A stretch of 21,694 nt of DNA from Gemmatimonadota bacterium. GTDB taxonomy: Bacteria; Gemmatimonadota; Gemmatimonadetes; Gemmatimonadales; Gemmatimonadaceae. Both the position numbers and the translations under genes were made by a program. The DNA is taken from assembly GCA_003222065.1 (NCBI GenBank), contig QHUV01000051.1:1-21694 (forward strand). Direction: 5' to 3'. The notes under the pieces are model-generated. The model was not told the DNA's origin, did not search any database, and was given only the letters and a program-made list of their open reading frames with translations. Positions 7,545-14,355 of this stretch are shown one piece after another. The stretch's first letter is position 1. Each line of letters starts with the position of its first letter.

Positions 7545-8197
7545 CCGCTCCGTACTTCGAGCTCGGTTACTTCGGCACCCGCGGTGCGCTCGTCGCCGCG
7601 CTGGTCATCGGTATCGCCTTTGGCTGGTGCCTCGAGAGCGCCGGCATGGGGAGCGCGCGCAAGCTCGCCGCCCAGTTCTACCTCACTGACCTCACCGTCT
7701 TCAAGGTGATGTTCAGCGCGATCGTTACCACGATGCTCGGCCTGTTCTGGCTTGGCCGACTCGGCGTGCTCGACTTATCGCGCGTGTATGTGCCCGAGAC
7801 GTTTTTGCTGCCGCAACTCGTCGGCGGGTTGGTATTCGGTATCGGTTTCGCGCTGGGCGGCCTCTGTCCCGGCACATCGTGCGTTGCGGCCGTCACTGGA
7901 CGGCTGGACGGAGTCGCGCTCGTGCTCGGGATGTGGTCCGGTGTGCTCGCCACCGGTCTGGCGTTTCCATCGCTGCGCGCGTTCTACGAACGGACGCCGC
8001 GCGGAACGCTCACGTTGCCACAAGTCTTTCACGTTCCGTACGGCGTCGTCGTGCTGCTTCTCGTCATCGTCGCGCTCGCCGGCTTCCGTGGAGCCGAGTG
8101 GATCGAGGCTCGGGCGACAAGCCGTAGCGATGAGCCGCCGCTGCCTAACGCTTCACGAGAGGCGACGCGGCCAGTCGCCGGAGGCATCGGAGTATGA
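7541..8197 (+). CDS. YeeE/YedE-family sulfur transport protein, second half
   Basis: A 218-residue membrane protein and the partner half of the preceding gene. It has about five hydrophobic segments (~15-30, 53-75, 91-110, 124-143, 165-182). Family motifs are FGWCLESAGMGSARKLAAQF (Cys30) and GGLCPGTSCVAA (Cys109, Cys114), the Cys-containing pore loops expected for a thiosulfate relay. The tail from ~186 is hydrophilic. ATG 7541 overlaps the previous stop as ATGA, and its own stop overlaps the next start in the same way, so the cassette is translationally coupled. In E. coli-like YeeE both halves lie in one chain; here they are separate genes, which is a common arrangement in other phyla. Confidence 0.92.
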   Translation: MTAPYFELGYFGTRGALVAALVIGIAFGWCLESAGMGSARKLAAQFYLTDLTVFKVMFSAIVTTMLGLFWLGRLGVLDLSRVYVPETFLLPQLVGGLVFGIGFALGGLCPGTSCVAAVTGRLDGVALVLGMWSGVLATGLAFPSLRAFYERTPRGTLTLPQVFHVPYGVVVLLLVIVALAGFRGAEWIEARATSRSDEPPLPNASREATRPVAGGIGV

Positions 8198-8862
8198 CGG
8201 ACGGTCGCGGGCGGCGCCTAACGCGCTGGCTGGCCGGGGCGGCGCTCGCTCTCGGCGTGCTGGCACCCTTGGCGGGGAGCCCGTACTCGTCCCGGCATGC
8301 CGTGATCGACGTTGCATCGCTGGCGCGGAGTGTCGCCCGCGAGGAGGATCACGTCACGGCGCTCGAGCTGGCGCAGTGGATCAAGGACCGGCGTCCCGGC
8401 CTTCGCGTTCTCGATCTCCGATCGCCAGAGGAATACACGGCCTACCACGTTCCGCGCGCCGAGCATCTGTCGCTCGATTCGCTGGCGACGACGACCTTCC
8501 GTGCCGACGAGACGATCGTGCTCTATTCCGAGGGTGGCCCGCACGCGGCGCAGGCGTGGGTCTTTCTGCGCGCGTTAGGCTATCAGCGGGTGTTTTTCCT
8601 TCGTGGCGGTCTGTACGAGTGGCTCGAGCAGGTGATGAATCCGACGCTGGGCGACACCACGCCGGCGGCGCGAGCGGCCTTCGCTCACGCCGCCGAGCTG
8701 AGTCGGTACTTCGGCGGGGTCCCGCGCAGTGATCTTCGCGCAATGCCCGCGGACGACGCGATTCCACTCCCGCGCGCCGGGTCGAGCGGCGGTTCCGCGG
8801 TTCCGCTCCCGTCGAAGCGCACCGTGTCACGTGTGCTCCAGATCAGACGACGTGGATGTTGA
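8194..8862 (+). CDS. Membrane-anchored rhodanese-like protein lacking the catalytic Cys
   Basis: A 222-residue protein with an N-terminal hydrophobic segment (~11-28, WLAGAALALGVLAPLAG) that acts as a signal or anchor, followed by a single rhodanese domain (~54-148). The domain is recognisable from RVLDLRSPEEYTAYHVPRA, then IVLYSEGGPHAAQAW and FLRGGLYEWLEQV. The active-loop position normally held by Cys is Ser112, so classic persulfide chemistry is not possible there. The only Cys I see is the last residue, Cys222, after a basic RRRG. This suggests either a sulfur-binding scaffold or a carrier using the C-terminal thiol; this is an inference. ATG 8194 overlaps the transporter stop (ATGA). The neighbourhood places it in sulfur uptake. 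Confidence 0.88.
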   Translation: MTDGRGRRLTRWLAGAALALGVLAPLAGSPYSSRHAVIDVASLARSVAREEDHVTALELAQWIKDRRPGLRVLDLRSPEEYTAYHVPRAEHLSLDSLATTTFRADETIVLYSEGGPHAAQAWVFLRALGYQRVFFLRGGLYEWLEQVMNPTLGDTTPAARAAFAHAAELSRYFGGVPRSDLRAMPADDAIPLPRAGSSGGSAVPLPSKRTVSRVLQIRRRGC

Positions 8863-8922
8863 CCGCGGATCCCTCGTCGGCGCTCGGCTCCGCCACGCGC
8901 GATCCGCTCTTTGGCGCGCGCC
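8856..8922 (+). pseudogene. Probable out-of-frame 5' end of the MOCOS-like gene
   Basis: ATG 8856 overlaps the rhodanese stop (ATGTTGA), fitting the coupled starts of this cassette. It opens a frame reading MLTADPSSALGSATRDPLFG then AR. DPSS...AT...AR resembles the NPHS...R.AT...AR segment that precedes the conserved FTANAT block in MOCOS-like enzymes. The rest of the enzyme continues in the +1 frame, ALLLAHLDADD. The switch falls in the GC run GGCGCGCGCCC (8913-8923), a likely single-base insertion or sequencing error. Confidence 0.45.
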
Positions 8923-10062
8923 CTCCTGCTCGCGCATCTCGATGCCGATGATGCCGAATACACGGTTTGCTTCACCGCGAACGCCACCGGCGCCATCAAG
9001 CTCGTCGTTGAGAGTTTCCCATTCTCGCCTAACGGCTCGTACGTCCTCACGGCGGACAATCACAATTCGCTCAACGGCGCGCGGGAGTACGCGCGCCGCG
9101 GCGGCGCTCACGTCGCGTACGTAGCGGTCGACGACGAGCTGCGGCTGGTGGACGCTGCGCCGCGACTCGACGACGTCAGCTCGAAGCGCGGGCCGAAACT
9201 CTTCGCCTTTCCGGCGCAATCGAACTTCTCGGGCGTGCGTCACCCGCTTGACCTCATCGAGGTGGCACAACGACGAGGATTCGACGTTCTCCTCGACGCC
9301 GCGGCGTATCTGCCGAGTAGTCCATTGAGCCTCCGCCGACACCGGCCTGAGTTCGTTGCGCTGTCCTTCTACAAGCTCTTTGGCTATCCGACAGGATTGG
9401 GTGCCCTCGTCGCCAGACGCGACGCTCTCGGTCGACTTCGACGCCCCTGGTTTGCCGGCGGCACCGTGGAGTACGTCTCGGTGCAGAACGACCTGCACTC
9501 GTTCCTTCCGGATGGCGCCGCGTTCGAGGACGGGACGCCGCACTTTCTCGGTGCGGCGGCCCTTCCGGCGGGGTTCAGTCTCCTCGCCGAGGTCGGAATG
9601 GCGCGGCTATCGGCTCACGTCGCACGCCTAACGAATGCGTTGCTCACCGGCCTCGGTGCGCTCGTGCATCGAGACGGCTCTCCGGCGGTGTGTCTCTATG
9701 GCCCGGGCGATAGAGGCGCTCGCGGCGGTGCCGCAGCGTTCAATGTCGTCGCGCCCGACGGACGCGTCGTACCCTACTGGATCGTCGAAGAGCGTGCCCG
9801 CGAGCTCGGTGTCGCCGTGCGTGGTGGGTGTTTTTGCAATCCAGGGGCGGCCGAAGCGGCGTTCGGCTTCGAGCGCGAGGCGGCGGCCCACTGCCTGCGC
9901 ACCGCCGGACGCGACGGCGCCTTTACCGTGCAACGCTTCGCCACCTGTATGAACGATCGCGGCGACGTCGCCGTCGGCGCGGTGCGTGCATCGTTAGGGC
10001 TGGCCAACAACGATGCGGACGTCGATCGATTGATCGCTGTCGTCGAGTCGTTCCTTAATTAA
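8911..10062 (+). CDS. Class V aminotransferase-fold PLP enzyme, molybdenum-cofactor-sulfurase-like
   Basis: A cysteine-desulfurase-fold enzyme that takes sulfur from a thiol substrate through a Cys persulfide. Numbered from TTG 8911 (383 residues), it has YTVCFTANATGAIKLV (~17-32), LTADNHNSLNG (~46-56), FAFPAQSNFSGVRHPL (~98-113), VLLDAAAYLPS, the PLP Lys155 in LSFYKLFGYPTGLGALV, FEDGTPHFLG and GVAVRGGCFCNPGAAEAAF with Cys307/Cys309. These match MOCOS-type rather than IscS/SufS sequences. The usual first ~50 residues, with the YLD...GA block, are missing. TTG 8911 is only the first start allowed by the upstream in-frame stop at 8860. An alternative 5' end in another frame is described at 8856. 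As the last gene of the sulfur cassette, it probably receives or releases its sulfur. It may be inactive if the N-terminus is really lost. Confidence 0.85.
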   Translation: MARALLLAHLDADDAEYTVCFTANATGAIKLVVESFPFSPNGSYVLTADNHNSLNGAREYARRGGAHVAYVAVDDELRLVDAAPRLDDVSSKRGPKLFAFPAQSNFSGVRHPLDLIEVAQRRGFDVLLDAAAYLPSSPLSLRRHRPEFVALSFYKLFGYPTGLGALVARRDALGRLRRPWFAGGTVEYVSVQNDLHSFLPDGAAFEDGTPHFLGAAALPAGFSLLAEVGMARLSAHVARLTNALLTGLGALVHRDGSPAVCLYGPGDRGARGGAAAFNVVAPDGRVVPYWIVEERARELGVAVRGGCFCNPGAAEAAFGFEREAAAHCLRTAGRDGAFTVQRFATCMNDRGDVAVGAVRASLGLANNDADVDRLIAVVESFLN

Positions 10063-10111
10063 CTGCAGAGGACTGCGTCTCAGTTATTCAAAGGCTCGTG
10101 GCGCGACGTGC

Positions 10112-11425
10112 TCAAGCTCGGACGTCCTGTCGCATCTCAGGCGTGAACTGCAACGCGCGTGCGGGAACGCGAACACCATTCGTCAAAAAACCGCGGGGCC
10201 CGCATTCGATGACGTGCTCGCACCCGGCGCCCCATGCGGCGGTGATCAGGTCCGCCGCGGGGTCGGGATTGCCTAACGGCGAACCCTGGTCGGCGACGCT
10301 CGCGTCGAAGAGGCCCCGCGTCCGGAGGGATACGATCGGCAGGCGCGGCTGATTGAACCGCACGCCGCCGAGCAGGGCCACGAACTGCTCGGCGGCGCTG
10401 GCCGTGTCACCGTCGCCATTAGGCGGACGCATGGCGATCGCCCGTTGCGCGGCGAGGCGGAGCGCCGTCGGCAAATCCGCGGCGCCGGCCACCGCCAGCG
10501 CCGCCAGTTCACCAAGGCCGTCGCCGATCAGCGCTTCAGGACGAATGCCATGCTCCTGCAGTGACTCGGCGATCAACACGCCAGCAAGCACGACGCCGAC
10601 GTGCGCAAGCTCCGGACACCGCTCCAAACGTTGGTCGTGTAGCGCGATGGCATCCATGTCGACGAGCGGCAAGAATGATTGCCGGAACAGGCGACGCGAT
10701 ACTTCCTCCGCCTGATCGAAGTAGTCGGCGAGATACGGCAGGTACGCGCGCAATTCACAGAGCAGGCGTCCGTCGTACGAGTCCACATCCGGAAAAAAGA
10801 ACGCCGTGCGTCCGTCGGGCACGGTGACTTCACCAAGGGCCGGAATCGAGAGCGGCGTCGAAGGCGTCCGCCGGCGCGGAGCTGGGCGCGTACTCTGCGA
10901 GGCGACTCGCTGCCCGAGCGCGCGCACGTCATCCGGAAAGAGGGATTCTGCAGCACCAGGCAATACGAGCGCGCGCTCGATGAACGAGGGCGATTGTACA
11001 CGCTCGCGAAAGCCACCGCGGATCGCGAGCAGGTCAAGCAGCGCGGGAGGAAGCGGGACCGACGCCCCGCTCGTCCTGTCAGCGCACGCCATCACCATGA
11101 ACGCACACGCCGCAGGCTCGCCATCGGCTCGCATGATGCGATAGTAGGCGCGGATCGTGGAGCTATCGGCGAGCTCGTCGAGGGACAGGAGGCACGCGAG
11201 CCGCTCGCGCACTGCCACTGGTGCGAGCGCGCGCAGCCCCTGTTCGATCACCACCCAAGCTACCGAGTCGATCTCGCCCCGAGCATGAGCGCTCGCCCCA
11301 CGCGCTTCGCCGACCAATTTCTCAAAAGCGCCGGTCAGGAGCTTGGTGCCGGTGACATAAAGACGTGGTCCGCAACCACCAACGTCTCCTTCCACGACTT
11401 CGCACGGCGCCGAAAAGTAGTGCAT
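10112..11425 (-). CDS. Hotdog-like domain fused to a degenerate acyltransferase domain
   Basis: A 437-residue protein convergent with the sulfur cassette. Residues ~1-165 look like a hotdog-fold acyl-thioester domain (GTKLLTGAFEKLVGEA, IDSVAWVVIEQ, TIRAYYRIMRADGEPAACAF, VPLPPALLDLL). Residues ~205-425 resemble a polyketide-synthase/FabD-type acyltransferase: TAFFFPDVDSYDG in place of FPGQGSQ, PELAHVGVVLAGVLIAESL, then ALIGDGLGELAALAVAG, and near the end VIECGPRGFLT. The nucleophile motif GHSxGE is GDGLGE (301-306), so Ser and His are both replaced. The domain is also short: the ferredoxin-like subdomain seems absent. It is probably a non-catalytic acyl-ACP binding or regulatory protein. ATG 11425 is the only start after an in-frame stop at 11456. 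No other PKS gene is in view. The hotdog assignment is tentative. Confidence 0.78.
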   Translation of the reverse strand: MHYFSAPCEVVEGDVGGCGPRLYVTGTKLLTGAFEKLVGEARGASAHARGEIDSVAWVVIEQGLRALAPVAVRERLACLLSLDELADSSTIRAYYRIMRADGEPAACAFMVMACADRTSGASVPLPPALLDLLAIRGGFRERVQSPSFIERALVLPGAAESLFPDDVRALGQRVASQSTRPAPRRRTPSTPLSIPALGEVTVPDGRTAFFFPDVDSYDGRLLCELRAYLPYLADYFDQAEEVSRRLFRQSFLPLVDMDAIALHDQRLERCPELAHVGVVLAGVLIAESLQEHGIRPEALIGDGLGELAALAVAGAADLPTALRLAAQRAIAMRPPNGDGDTASAAEQFVALLGGVRFNQPRLPIVSLRTRGLFDASVADQGSPLGNPDPAADLITAAWGAGCEHVIECGPRGFLTNGVRVPARALQFTPEMRQDVRA

Positions 11426-11534
11426 GGGCTCCGGTCCACGTGGACAAGGGAACCATTACGCTACCCCAACTTGCCGCCGCTCGCAACCGAGACGGCAGTC
11501 CAGACCGGCTGCGACGTCCAATTGACAGCGCCAC

Positions 11535-11558
11535 CCCTGGCGCACTATAGCGCCAGGG
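11535..11558. terminator. Hairpin between two minus-strand genes
   Basis: Perfect 9-bp arms CCCTGGCGC (11535-11543) and GCGCCAGGG (11550-11558) enclose the loop ACTATA. It lies 29 bases downstream of the small gene ending at 11587, and upstream of the gene starting at 11425. No T-run follows on either strand, so it could be a Rho-assisted terminator or an operator. Apart from this, 11426-11586 holds only one CGTTAGG heptamer (11569). Confidence 0.4.
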
Positions 11559-11586
11559 ACGGCTCAGTCGTTAGGCTGCCTCTCTG

Positions 11587-11877
11587 CTAGTGATTGCCGC
11601 GGTGCTTCCCCGAGCGTCGCTTTTTGCCGCCGGGCTCTCGACCGCGACCGACGAGGTGATCGACCTCGTAGCGATTCTCGTCGATCAGGTGCTCGACACG
11701 TTCGCCGCTCGCGCCGGCTTGCGGGCCGGTATCCGCGACGGCGCCGCCGAGTCGCACGTCGTCGCGGATGAACTCTTCGCCGGCGGGATCCGCGAGCGTG
11801 TCTTCCACGTCAGTCTGCTTCACCTTGAAATGACCGTCGACGTCGCGGCCATTGTGCGTCTTGCGGCGTTCCGACAT
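11587..11877 (-). CDS. Small hydrophilic protein, function unknown
   Basis: A 96-residue protein with no transmembrane or signal segment. It is strongly charged, Gly/Asp/Arg-rich, and has a Lys/Arg-rich tail (GGKKRRSGKHRGNH). A central portion, DPAGEEFIRDDVRLGG, is more protein-like. ATG 11877 is preceded by GGGAG about nine bases upstream, a plausible ribosome binding site. The opposite strand also has an open frame (11590-11976), but that lacks an SD, so the minus-strand reading is preferred. I recognise no family. It follows the lipoprotein gene by 124 bases, separated by a hairpin, and so may be its own transcript. Confidence 0.5.
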   Translation of the reverse strand: MSERRKTHNGRDVDGHFKVKQTDVEDTLADPAGEEFIRDDVRLGGAVADTGPQAGASGERVEHLIDENRYEVDHLVGRGREPGGKKRRSGKHRGNH

Positions 11878-11963
11878 CTGCAGATGCTCCCTCGCTTATT
11901 GGTCCGCGTCGCGGCGCCCCTACGGCACCCGACGAATCTCTCTCGCGCAAGCCGCAGGCCGAT

Positions 11964-12008
11964 GCGTAGAGCGTAGAGCGTTGAGCGCCACGCTCACGCT
12001 CTCAGCGC
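11964..12008. terminator. Tandem 7-bp repeats and hairpin at the end of the cell-wall operon
   Basis: Three tandem heptamers, GCGTAGA, GCGTAGA and GCGTTGA (11964-11984), run into an imperfect stem: GAGCGTTGAGC pairs with GCTCACGCTC (11976-12001, one bulge). The stem can extend outward through AGCG/CGCT. It overlaps the stop codon of the lipoprotein gene and probably ends the five-gene minus-strand operon. No T-run follows on the minus strand. Confidence 0.45.
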
Positions 12009-13081
12009 TCGACCAACAAAACCAAATACCTACCGCTTTCCCAGAACCCTTCCGGGTCAGTGATCCGCAGTCGATTCCCATATGAATTGACGCGTCCGTC
12101 ACGACCCACACCGTCCACGTAGCGCATGTCCTGAGTCGAGAGTACGCGTAGCCGACTGTGTCGGAGCGGGGGTAGGGCGAGCACCGTGTCACGGTACCGA
12201 TCCAGTTCACGAATCTCACCACTCTCCGGCGCTCGGGCATTGCCCTGCTGCTCGACGTCCGCTTCGTCATCAGTGGCCGTCGCGATCGACCCGAAGGCCG
12301 ATCGGATCGTCGCGAGCCGCGCGAGCTCTGCCTCGCGCGCCGGCAAGAGTTGTCGCTCGCGCTGCCATCCGCGCCAATTCTTCTTCGCGACGGTGACCTC
12401 GCGAATGATCCCGGCCGCGAGAAGCTCCTCGCGCGTGCCGACGACATAGTACACGCGTCCCATGCGCGCCGAGAGCCGCGAAAGGCTATCGCGCATGTGG
12501 TCGCGCTCATCGGCGAGAGCACGATTCTCGACCCGCAAGCTGTCGATGCGCTGCTCGAATTCGGCGAATTGGACAGCGCGGTTCTCGGCGAGCGTCCGAA
12601 ACATCGCCAGCGTCTCGGCCGATGACGCGAGCGCGGCACGCGCGCCGCTATCACTCGCGACGGCCGAGCGCCAGAGGCTGTCGCTGGTGCGGAGGCGCGT
12701 CGTCAGGCGATCCAGATTCGCCGCGATGCGCGCTCGCTTGGCCTCGATCAGGGTCCGTTCGCTCGCCGTATCCCCGAGCTCGCCGTTAGGCACGAGCGGC
12801 TGCACTGTGCCGCCGCGCGAACCGCGCGACAGGTCGCGATCGATCTCGTTGACGATCCCTGATAGATCGTTCAGCTGCGCCAACAAGTACTCGTTCTTCT
12901 GCGCGAGCTCGCGATTGACGCGCCGCGCCGTGTCGCCCCGCGCGCGTTCGCTATCCAAAATGACATGCAGGCGCTCGACCGTATCGGGACGAGCGTAATC
13001 ACGAAGCGCCCGACGCCACCCGTGAGCGTCCCCGCACGCCACGAGACCCGGAACGAGCAACAGCCAGACTCGGTTGCGCAT
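12002..13081 (-). CDS. Coiled-coil lipoprotein resembling the Cbp1-like adhesin family
   Basis: A 359-residue lipoprotein: MRNR, hydrophobic VWLLLVPG, lipobox L-V-A-C with Cys16. Residues ~35-80 and ~108-205 are heptad-rich, Arg/Glu/Ala/Leu-rich and predicted as coiled coil (VENRALADERDHMRDSLSRL). The C-terminal domain has VYYVVGTREELLAAGIIREV (~210-229), LRVLSTQDMRY and LRITDPEGFWESGRYLVLLVE (~338-358). These match, from memory, a domain in Bacteroidota lipoproteins annotated as Cbp1-like collagen-binding adhesins. That functional name should not be transferred. I chose ATG 13081 because it puts the lipoprotein signal first; the longer open frame to 13249 overlaps the PBP gene. It is the last gene of the SEDS/PBP operon, 32 bases after the transpeptidase, so a cell-envelope role near the synthase is likely. 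Confidence 0.82.
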   Translation of the reverse strand: MRNRVWLLLVPGLVACGDAHGWRRALRDYARPDTVERLHVILDSERARGDTARRVNRELAQKNEYLLAQLNDLSGIVNEIDRDLSRGSRGGTVQPLVPNGELGDTASERTLIEAKRARIAANLDRLTTRLRTSDSLWRSAVASDSGARAALASSAETLAMFRTLAENRAVQFAEFEQRIDSLRVENRALADERDHMRDSLSRLSARMGRVYYVVGTREELLAAGIIREVTVAKKNWRGWQRERQLLPAREAELARLATIRSAFGSIATATDDEADVEQQGNARAPESGEIRELDRYRDTVLALPPLRHSRLRVLSTQDMRYVDGVGRDGRVNSYGNRLRITDPEGFWESGRYLVLLVER

Positions 13082-13113
13082 GATCGAACTCGGAAAAACA
13101 GCACCGTACCTGT

Positions 13114-14355
13114 TCAACACACCTTGAGCCTCTGCCAATGCTTCCGCAACAAACGCCAGAGGCGCTCGTTCGCGAAATCCGTCGCCAGCGATTCGACATG
13201 CGGTGGATTGCGGCGGAGACGGAAGTAGATCGTTCCGACCACACCACAATCGATCGCGCCGGCACTATCGTCTTCTGCCTTCCCGCTCCCGCCAGCAGTT
13301 CCGCCATTCGCCACCGGTTTGCTCGTGTGTGCGTAGCGGGCACCGATCGCGAAGAGCAGCGTCTTCGCCACGACCGGCGGAACGACGGTATCGGAGAATG
13401 CCAGGATGCGCACAACCGGCGTGCCGTTCACCATGGTGGTATCGGCGCGTCGGAGGTGACGCACGTGCGGTGGCGCATTCAGTGTGCCGCTCTTGCCATA
13501 GAACGTCAGGCTTGGGCTGAGCTGCTGCGCGATCGCGGTTTGCGTTCCCTTTGCCGTCCCGATGGTACCAACGTCGTGAAGCCCGCCGATGAAAGCGGGG
13601 TACCACGAATACTTTGACAACGCCATCGACGGAAACGATGCATGTCCTTGTGTCGGGACGAATGTGAGTCCCACCCGGCGGTCCGTGGTCAGCCGTGCGA
13701 ACGCTTGAGTGAGATCGAGCGTCGTCACGCGGTTCTCGGCGGCGCCGACGGAGAACATGGCGAGTTGCCGCACCGTCGCCGGCCGGCTGCCCCGCATCAT
13801 CGCCAGCCGCGATTGCTCCGGCCAGAGGCCAAGCGGGACGCGGACCGGGTTGAAGCGATCGTCGCGCAGCCGCATCCACACCGACGAGTCCCGACCCTCT
13901 CGCCCCAACTGTGCCGCCAGCTCGAGGCTGGTATTCAGACTGTCGAGAGCGAACAGGCCGGCCGCGAGCACACTCGCGTTCAACGTGTCCGCGCGTATCT
14001 GATGATTGCGGTCGAGCGCGAGATGCGGTCGTTTTCCAACGTGCGTCTCCCCACCGAGACGAAAGCTGACACCGGGCGCGTCATCCATCTGCACGCTGTC
14101 GCGCCGCACCGCCGGCGCGAGCGCCGCGGCGACGAGGGCAGCGGAGAACCTGTTGCTCGAGCAACTGAGATATTGACGCAGCCCGATCCAGCCCAACGGA
14201 CAGGAGGCTCCGGACTCGAACCCTTTGCCTAACGGCAGACCCCATACGTCGTACATCGTCGGCGCGTCGTTGCGCACCTCGAGAGTGGCGAGCTCCGGCC
14301 GCTGCATCAGCGTCGCGGCGGCCAGCAACGGCTTGATCGCCGAGCCGACGTTCAC
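13114..14355 (-). CDS. Class B PBP transpeptidase domain encoded as a separate gene
   Basis: A 413-residue penicillin-binding transpeptidase domain that would cross-link peptidoglycan stem peptides in the periplasm. All three active-site motifs are present: SxxK as Ser5-Ala-Ile-Lys8 (VNVGSAIKPLLAAATLM), SxN as Ser66-Ser-Asn68 (QYLSCSSNRFSAAL) and KTG-type Lys288-Ser-Gly290 (LTFYGKSGTL). The helix AENRVTTLDLTQAFARL (~206-222) is also typical. The remarkable point is the start: GTG 14355 lies only four residues before the SxxK serine, so this chain has no membrane anchor, no pedestal and no first strands of the transpeptidase fold. Those are in the upstream gene, whose stop overlaps this start as GTGA. 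It could therefore only work with that partner, or by frameshifting into one fused protein. The in-frame region above the start is open only back to 14380. Confidence 0.88.
   Translation of the reverse strand: MNVGSAIKPLLAAATLMQRPELATLEVRNDAPTMYDVWGLPLGKGFESGASCPLGWIGLRQYLSCSSNRFSAALVAAALAPAVRRDSVQMDDAPGVSFRLGGETHVGKRPHLALDRNHQIRADTLNASVLAAGLFALDSLNTSLELAAQLGREGRDSSVWMRLRDDRFNPVRVPLGLWPEQSRLAMMRGSRPATVRQLAMFSVGAAENRVTTLDLTQAFARLTTDRRVGLTFVPTQGHASFPSMALSKYSWYPAFIGGLHDVGTIGTAKGTQTAIAQQLSPSLTFYGKSGTLNAPPHVRHLRRADTTMVNGTPVVRILAFSDTVVPPVVAKTLLFAIGARYAHTSKPVANGGTAGGSGKAEDDSAGAIDCGVVGTIYFRLRRNPPHVESLATDFANERLWRLLRKHWQRLKVC

Noticed and set aside
11590..11976. Plus-strand open frame opposite the small minus-strand gene
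   Set aside because: There is no SD before it. The minus frame has an SD-like GGGAG and fits the strand of its neighbours. Some doubt remains.
13082..13249. 56-residue N-terminal extension of the coiled-coil lipoprotein
   Set aside because: It would bury the lipoprotein signal and overlap the transpeptidase gene.
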